A stretch of 64,000 nucleotides of DNA, from the NCBI GenBank assembly GCA_963932465.1, contig OZ010798.1, positions 17,964,981 through 18,028,980 of the forward strand, given 5' to 3'. This stretch comes from Maratus speciosus. Taxonomy: Eukaryota > Arthropoda > Arachnida > Araneae > Salticidae. Made by a program: the position numbers and the translations under genes. Positions 58,124 to 64,000 of the stretch are shown piece after piece. The first letter of the stretch is position 1, and every line of letters starts with the position of its first letter. The notes under the pieces are model-generated. The model was not told where the DNA came from, made no database searches, and saw nothing but the letters and a program-made list of their open reading frames with translations.

Positions 58124-58375
58124 TTGGATCTCACAAATTTTTTTCATTCGATATTATTAGCTAATATCGGCAATAGATCATATGATATTTCCAATGTACT
58201 CGGCAAAAGGTTACCAAGTGACCAAATTATCGAAAAGTATTATTACGCAGAGGCTTCAAAATTAATTCCCCAGAGTGTCAGATCGCCCGGGCGAAAAATA
58301 ATCGAGTTACGACTTTCGGCGGAAGTTCGGCCAAGAATTATTTCCTGTTTGGGATATACATATGAATTAATATAG
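58124..58375 (+). other. Open frame without ATG, unrecognised
   Basis: Reads DLTNFFHSILLANIGNRSYD, ISNVLGKRLPSDQIIEKYYY, AEASKLIPQSVRSPGRKI and on to a TAG. Composition is protein-like. The C-terminal part resembles the minus-strand frame at 56290-56360. No domain recognised. Confidence 0.3.
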
Positions 58376-58787
58376 TGAAAAGAAATTAGAATTTTAGAAT
58401 GGAATTAATTTAATATAAAATTTCGGACACCCAGTTTTTTCAATTTTGCACTCTTAAAATTTTTTAAAGGGAAGCATGTGCTTCTCCTGCCTATTAGTAA
58501 TCAAAGCCTGGGAATGCAAGAGATAGAAATTACTCACAATAAACTTACTTACATGTACCGTATTTACTCTCATAATTTGTATCTCCACATAATTTACGCA
58601 CACTGTACTTTGTGAAAAAACAAAGATTTACAAAATTTTCACTTCAAGGTTGAGAGATAATATGAAGTATAGCACATATTCCGATAATTTTCATTTTTCA
58701 ATATTTAAGTTTGGTATAAAATTAATTATTATTTCCGCTGCAATCTTTTTCATTCAGCTGCAGCACAACTGTTTGCACATGATATTA
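58376..58787. other. Unassigned spacer
   Basis: No feature seen. Confidence 0.4.
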
Positions 58788-59414
58788 CAGTAGGCTCTCT
58801 CAAATTTGCAACCCTAAAATCCGCACATCATTGCAGATGTAAACAACGAAACTTTCTGTTCAGATGTGGGGAAAAAATAGAGACTATTTTATTGTTATAT
58901 CATTCTGTATGCATTTTAATGTGTAAATCTGGTTCATATGACTGAACTCATGAAGGATAAGTATAAATTTATTTCTGAAAAATTCAAGATATTGCTGATA
59001 TCACTGGTAATTAATCTTTTACGCACTATATTTTCTCTTTTGGTTATTAAATCTGGCTAAACTTGAAATAAAACTTTCTTATTTTATGATTTTTATTTGA
59101 ATTAGTGGTATACCTTTATAAGGCAAGTTTCATTGAATAATTCAAGAAAAAATTATTTCATCTTTATTATGTATATTTTATTATGCATTAATAATTGTTT
59201 ACTTGACTTTTACTTTTAATAATAATTTTTATTATTCTACTTAAATATTTTAACATTTTACTATATTGTAAGCATTCATTATAATATCGATTACATTATT
59301 ACATTCAAATCGCTATTTAAATTATGTAAACAAAGCAATGACTAAAAATACGCAAAATTCTAACATCTGCACAATCTCTGGTCCCAAGCTGTACGGATTT
59401 GAATGAATCTACTT
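58788..59414. mobile_element. Tigger-type MITE G, 627 bp
   Basis: CAGTAGGCTCTCTCAAATTT at the left, decayed inverted end at the right (AATCTACTT), TA flanks. Same orientation and content as element D before its inserts. Confidence 0.65.
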
Positions 59415-59766
59415 TATAACTTAAAAAACAATGACATCAATATTTTGATACATATATACTGATTTTTTTATCTCAAAATTTCATATTCATGGTAAAATTT
59501 GATTTTGTGACCTTTAATCCGAGAAATACAACTCTGATTCGAGGATCTCAGATCATTTCCTTTGAATATAGAAGATAATAAATTATTTTCATGCTTCAAA
59601 GTACTATCAGGAAATTTATTCTATATTTTATTGCATAATGCTCCAGAAAACTAAAAAAACACAAAAATCTCAAATTATATTGTCCTAGTTCAAAAATTAT
59701 CTACAAGCTTTTGTAACAGTCATACATTTTAATTAAACATAATTATTCATTTATCAAAATGTTATG
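59415..59766. other. Unassigned spacer
   Basis: No feature seen. Confidence 0.4.
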
Positions 59767-60446
59767 CAGAAGACTCCCTCAAATCCACACAACTTGGCAC
59801 TAGTGGTTGTGCAGATCTTAGAATTTTACAGCTTTCAGATCATTGCTTTGTTTACATTTTTTAAACAGTAATTTGAATGTAATAATGCAATCGAGATTAT
59901 GATGAATACTTAGAATTACAATGTAGTAAAATGTTAAAATAATTATGAAAAGTAATAAACTAAAATAGTAAAATTTTAGACAATTTTAAAAAATATTAAA
60001 ATATTGAAAGTAAAGGTCAAATAAATAACTATGACACATTTTTCTTAAATTATTCACTGAAACTTGCCTTCTAAAGGTGCCCTAATAGTTCACATCAAAA
60101 CTATAAAATAAGCAAGGTTTATTTCAGGTTTAGCCAGAGTTAATAAACGGAAAACCTGATTTATACTTAAATATATCTGGTAAAAAGATTGTGATTACCA
60201 GTGACATCAGCAATATCTTTTTTTTTTCTTTTTTTAGAAATTTATACTTCCTTCATGAAAAAGCATGTGTTCAGTCATATTAACTAGAATTACATATTAA
60301 AACACACAGGTAATTGATATAAAAATAAAAAAAGTCCAATTGTGTCTCTACATCTGAACTGAAAGTTTTGTTGTTTTCTTCAATGACTATGTGCGGATTT
60401 CAGGAGCTTGTGAATTTTAGGGTTACGGAATTGAGGGAATCTACTG
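59767..60446. mobile_element. Tigger-type MITE H, 680 bp, inverted to G
   Basis: CAGAAGACTCCCTCAAATCC at the left, inverted GAGGGAATCTACTG at the right. Content is the reverse complement of element G (for example GACATCAGCAATATCTTT). Confidence 0.65.
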
Positions 60447-60619
60447 TATTAATCTTATAGAAGGTCATTTCTGTTTTTATTCTGACTTGCCCTTTAAGAA
60501 AAATTAATGCTATAAAACAAATAAAATTCGCACAATTCTTGCACTGTCATCTTCTAGAAATAAATAAATGGTGAAAAAAGTGCACAAACTACGCAAGTAA
60601 ATATGACTGTACATACAAG

Positions 60620-61140
60620 GCGTCCCATAGTTCTATTAACATTTCCAAAATTAGTTACAATTTAACAAATTACAATTCAAGGGAGTGGTTCGTGCAATAA
60701 GATTTGTCAAAGTGTTGGTTTTTTCATGGAGAAGAAAAAGTCGAAATTTTAAAACTAAAATTCAGTACGTTTGAAAATTTTGTTCTGTTCTTTTGCCTCC
60801 TCCTATAAAGAAAGAAAGGGGATTTCTATATGGGATTCCTACATTTTTTATACAATCTAAGGCAAAATCCCGATTATACATCCCACTCCCTTGAAAAAAA
60901 GCCAATGTTGACATTTAAGCAACTTTGATTTTTTTTTTCATTCCTAAAAAAAAAAATCCTCCTCTCCAAGATTTTGTTGCGCAAAAATTGATGTAAGAAC
61001 TTAAGGATTGAGGACCTTACACGTTTTGGCAGATTTCCACTTTTATTTGTAATTATAACAAAATTTCTGTTCATTTCTTTTGCCTCCTTTTTTAAAGAAA
61101 GAAGGAGCATTTCTAAATATGCTGGAAGTGACAAACAGCG
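60620..61140. repeat. Small foldback and duplicated TTTTGCCTCCT unit
   Basis: CAAGGCGTCCCATAG (60620) looks like a mariner-type end. TTCAAGGGAGTGG (60677) pairs with CCACTCCCTTGAA (60882-60894). CTTTTGCCTCCT followed by TAAAGAAAGAA recurs at about 60793 and 61079. Confidence 0.4.
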
Positions 61141-61381
61141 TTGTTTGATTTAAATCAGCATGTTTAAAATCTGGATTTACATGAAATATAAGTGCAAATG
61201 GTTTATATGGTGAGACACATTTATAATGATAAGAAATGTAACGAAGTTAACTCAAAATATAAAGAAGGGTGAGGGTTAAAACAAATTTTGCCTAATGCTA
61301 TCTTTTGCAGTAGGATAGCATGGTCATGCAACATAACAGCCTAGTATGATGAAAACACAGGGGTAAAATTGAGAATACTCA

Positions 61382-62389
61382 TAGGCGTAGAGTTATATGG
61401 GCCCGTGGGGCTCGAGCCCCTCCAATAATTTTTTCAGATGGGCTATATTTTTTAACACCAACTGACATAGAGAAAAAGCTCAGATTTTGGAATTTCATAA
61501 AATTTACAAAAGTTTTTAGCGTATAATGTTTTCGATGGATAATTGCGGATAATTCTCTAAATTCGCTGTTTACTTTTATTCTTTGTAAATAAGTAAAACA
61601 ACTGGAAAAGTTTAGCGTGACGTAAAAAAATAAGCACTCTCCATGGTAGGTTTTCCTTCTTTGGACACTGGGCACACTTTCTATGGGAAGAATTTCTTTT
61701 TCTGATTCGGACATAGGACAATAAATTAACGTTTTTAACGGACAACAAATGGTGTCCGATATGATTTGATTAGAGCACAGATAAGATGGTTCACCGTTTT
61801 CCAAACCTACAAAGAAAGTGGCTCCAATTTACGAGCTTTGAAGAACTTGGGGTGATGGGGAAGAGGAGTTAAGTTTTGGTGCAAATGCTGAAACTAGAAG
61901 CCAGGAATAATCACCAGTGTCTCCAAAGCATAGAATATAAAGGGGGAAGTTCTTTTTCTCTAAATCATGCATAAAGCTCATATTTATTAAAATAGTCGAA
62001 ATCTATCAAGCTGTCGCTCTGTGGTAAATGACGATTCACCAGGATCTGGTAACAATAAACAGTACATATTCAATTGTTCTTATTTAGGCCGAGCAAGAAG
62101 CCCTCTCTCATTTCATGAGCCTCAGGCCCATTTTCTTTCATTAATATCAGGCTGAGTAGGGACCGGGTCAAAAAAATTTCTGTAAACCCGGGCCAGGCCT
62201 AAACTCCATTTTTTTCCGTGCCGTTTCGGACTGACATTTGATTCGATTTTCGTGATATTTTCAAACTTTTCGATGTTCATATGAAAGTATCTATCTCTAC
62301 ATGCGCATTCATGGCAAACACAGCAGGGCCGCTTTTTCATGTGGGACCCTGTAGTATTTATATTATACATTTATACACTAATTAGCTGA
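61382..62389. other. hAT-like end and unassigned sequence
   Basis: CATAGGCGTAGAGTTATATG followed by GGGCCCGTGGGGC looks like a hAT-type terminus of the GGCGTAG class. No partner end is seen before 64000. The 141-codon minus frame (61379-61804) runs into this terminus and has no recognised domain. Confidence 0.4.
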
Positions 62390-63760
62390 CATGTCCGTCG
62401 AAAAATAGTTTGAAACACGAAAAAGCTCAAAAAATTGCAAAGAATTAAAAAAAAAAACTGCACGAATTCCAAATAAATTTAAATAAAAAAAAAACCAAAA
62501 ATTACTATTTTGGACTAGAAGATAACCGAATTCCTTTTACTAATTAGGAAAAATTGTAGCAAATCGCGAAAAAACTCTAAAAATCTCTAAAAATTCAAAA
62601 ATTGCAGATGACAAAATTTTGTTTTTATGGGCTGAAAGATTAAAACTGGATTCCTTTTACAAATGTAGAAAAATCGCCGCAGAATGCGAAAAATCTCTAA
62701 ACAATGCATAAAAATTCAAAAGTCGCTGTGCGAATTTCGAATAAACTTTATTGAAAATACAACAAAATTTATTATATTGGGCTAAAAGTTTGACACCCAA
62801 TTCCTTTTACGAATGTCAAAAGATAGCAGCTGAACGCTAAACATCGCGTTACAAGTTTGAAATGAATTTCTTTTATAAATGCAAAAAAAAAGGGGGGGGA
62901 GGGCACGGAACGCGTAAAAACGCTAAAAATCGTGTTGAAATGCGGAAATTTTTTTCAGAAATCGCGGAGGAGAAAATTTCTTACATTAGGCTGAAAGTTT
63001 GAAACCGAAAAAATATTATGAATGCCAAAAAATCGCTACAGAATACGAAAAAACGCAAACAAACGCAAAAAAGAGCTTTAAAAATTCACAAATTCCTGAG
63101 AACACAATTTACTATAGTGGACCAAAAACATTAACCGGAATTCTTTCACGAATGTCAAAAAATCTCACGGAATGCAAAAAAATCACAATAAAAATCAGTC
63201 AAAGTGAACAAAATTTACTGCATTAGGCTAAAAGTTTAAAACCAAATTCCTTTTACCAATGTAAAAAAGCCACTGCGGAGCGCGAAAAACCGCTGAAAAT
63301 TACATTAAGAAGCTCTAAAAATTCCAAAGGTCGCAAAGGCCAAAAATTACTGTAAGTTCTCTAAAACATTTTAACCGGAATTCTTTCACAAGTGTCAAAA
63401 CTCGTTGCGAAAAATCGCAAAATCTCGCATTAAAAATTCAAAAATTTTGGAGGAAAAAATTTGCTTTATAGTGCTAAAAATTCGAAACCGAATTCCTTTT
63501 ATCAATATAAAAAAATCGCTGCGAAACACGCAATAATGCTAAAAATCGCATGCAAATATTTGCGGAAAATTCAAAAAAACTCTGTACGAATTCCGAATAA
63601 ACTTTTTTGAAAAGAGGACAAAATTTACTATATTATACGCTAAAAGATAGAAATCGGATGTATTTTAATAATTTTAAAAAATCGCCTCGAACCGTGTAAA
63701 AACATTAAAAATTGCATTCAAAATTATATTGAAAAAGTCTAATCAAAAAGTCCGGAAATC
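62390..63760. repeat. ~125-bp diverged tandem array
   Basis: About ten units marked by GAATTCCTTTTACGAATGT-like words (62530, 62650, 62801, 63132, 63245, 63371, 63490) followed by AAAAATCGC, CGCTAAAAATCGCAT and ATTTACTATATTGGGCTAAA. Spacing is roughly 113-150 bp. No gene. Confidence 0.6.
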
Positions 63761-64000
63761 GGACTTTGTGGTCCAAAACTAAATACCTTCATACCAAATT
63801 TTGTAGCTCTGCGTGCAGCGGTTTTTTCAGAACATACCCGACATTATAGGTGCAGATTTACGGTCGCCTGTTGCCACGTGTCGAGGAAATTTTTTGCTGT
63901 GGCGACTATCTTTCAGTGTCTTAGTCGCCAGAGATCCATTTCCAGTGTTCCCAATCCCCGTCGCGGAATTTTGATATTTTCTTTTCTTTGCAAATAGAAA
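63761..64000. other. End of window
   Basis: GTGGCGACTATC and TAGTCGCCAGAGATCC recall the GGCGA/TCGCC subterminal repeats at 12.1 and 49.7 kb. No gene seen. Confidence 0.35.

Noticed and set aside
61379..61804. 141-codon minus frame
   Set aside because: Its end lies in a hAT-type terminus and it has no recognised domain or splice context; likely chance.
1..64000. tRNA, rRNA, snRNA or CRISPR
   Set aside because: No cloverleaf with a TTC-arm, no conserved rRNA or snRNA blocks and no evenly spaced direct repeats with unique spacers were seen; the tandem arrays have no spacers.

Overview
This window is eukaryotic, AT-rich, intron-containing DNA. It is almost certainly arthropod, and my best guess is a chelicerate such as a spider. 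That guess rests on general character: F-box, Penelope, mariner and hAT content, long introns and very dense nested repeats. No marker gene in the window proves it. I see no rRNA, tRNA, CRISPR or bacterial operon structure. Host coding sequence is sparse and most of the 64 kb is transposon sediment.

Host genes. The clearest is an F-box/leucine-rich-repeat protein on the minus strand. Its large 3' exon (1-912) runs off the left edge, and an upstream 107-bp exon (3578-3684) carries the start of the F-box. The splice sites and reading phase match exactly. Other candidates are a 203-bp terminal exon on the minus strand (37848-38050, unrecognised), a 114-bp possible exon beside a Tigger element (17855-17968, strand uncertain), a short ORF with a good start (25312-25431), and a frameshifted C2H2 zinc-finger sequence (40005-40448).

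Mobile DNA, left to right. At 4.3-8.4 kb a TA-flanked element holds a 3.2-kb hAT-type element (8-bp target duplication), which holds a Helentron-like repeat, which holds a 181-bp MITE. A neighbouring paralogous unit (8961-9235) preserves the empty sites. At 10-17 kb there are TTAA-flanked MITEs with nested Tigger and Harbinger-type elements. Tigger/pogo-type elements recur at 10.5, 12.4, 16.9, 20.3, 22.0, 25.8, 28.3, 38.2, 58.8 and 59.8 kb. Three of them keep decayed transposase C-terminal sequence.

From 30.6 to 37.7 kb lies a decayed Penelope-like retroelement (reverse transcriptase plus GIY-YIG endonuclease). A 5.1-kb hAT-type element full of satellite arrays splits it, and a second, 5'-truncated Penelope copy in antisense splits it again. 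That second copy carries a near-complete hammerhead ribozyme core. A third Penelope tail is at 39.3 kb.

From 40.9 to 48 kb there are a mariner-type foldback split by a hAT-type element, a dead Tc1 transposase, a 152-bp satellite-bearing Helentron-like element and a mariner transposase relic. A 4.5-kb hAT-type element with a perfect 8-bp target duplication fills 48.6-53.2 kb. Another Helentron-like repeat follows at 54.1-55.2 kb. The right end has foldbacks, Tigger-type MITEs and an approximately 125-bp tandem array (62.4-63.8 kb).

All coordinates of repeats and all family assignments come from reading the sequence by eye. Alignment or database searches were not possible.
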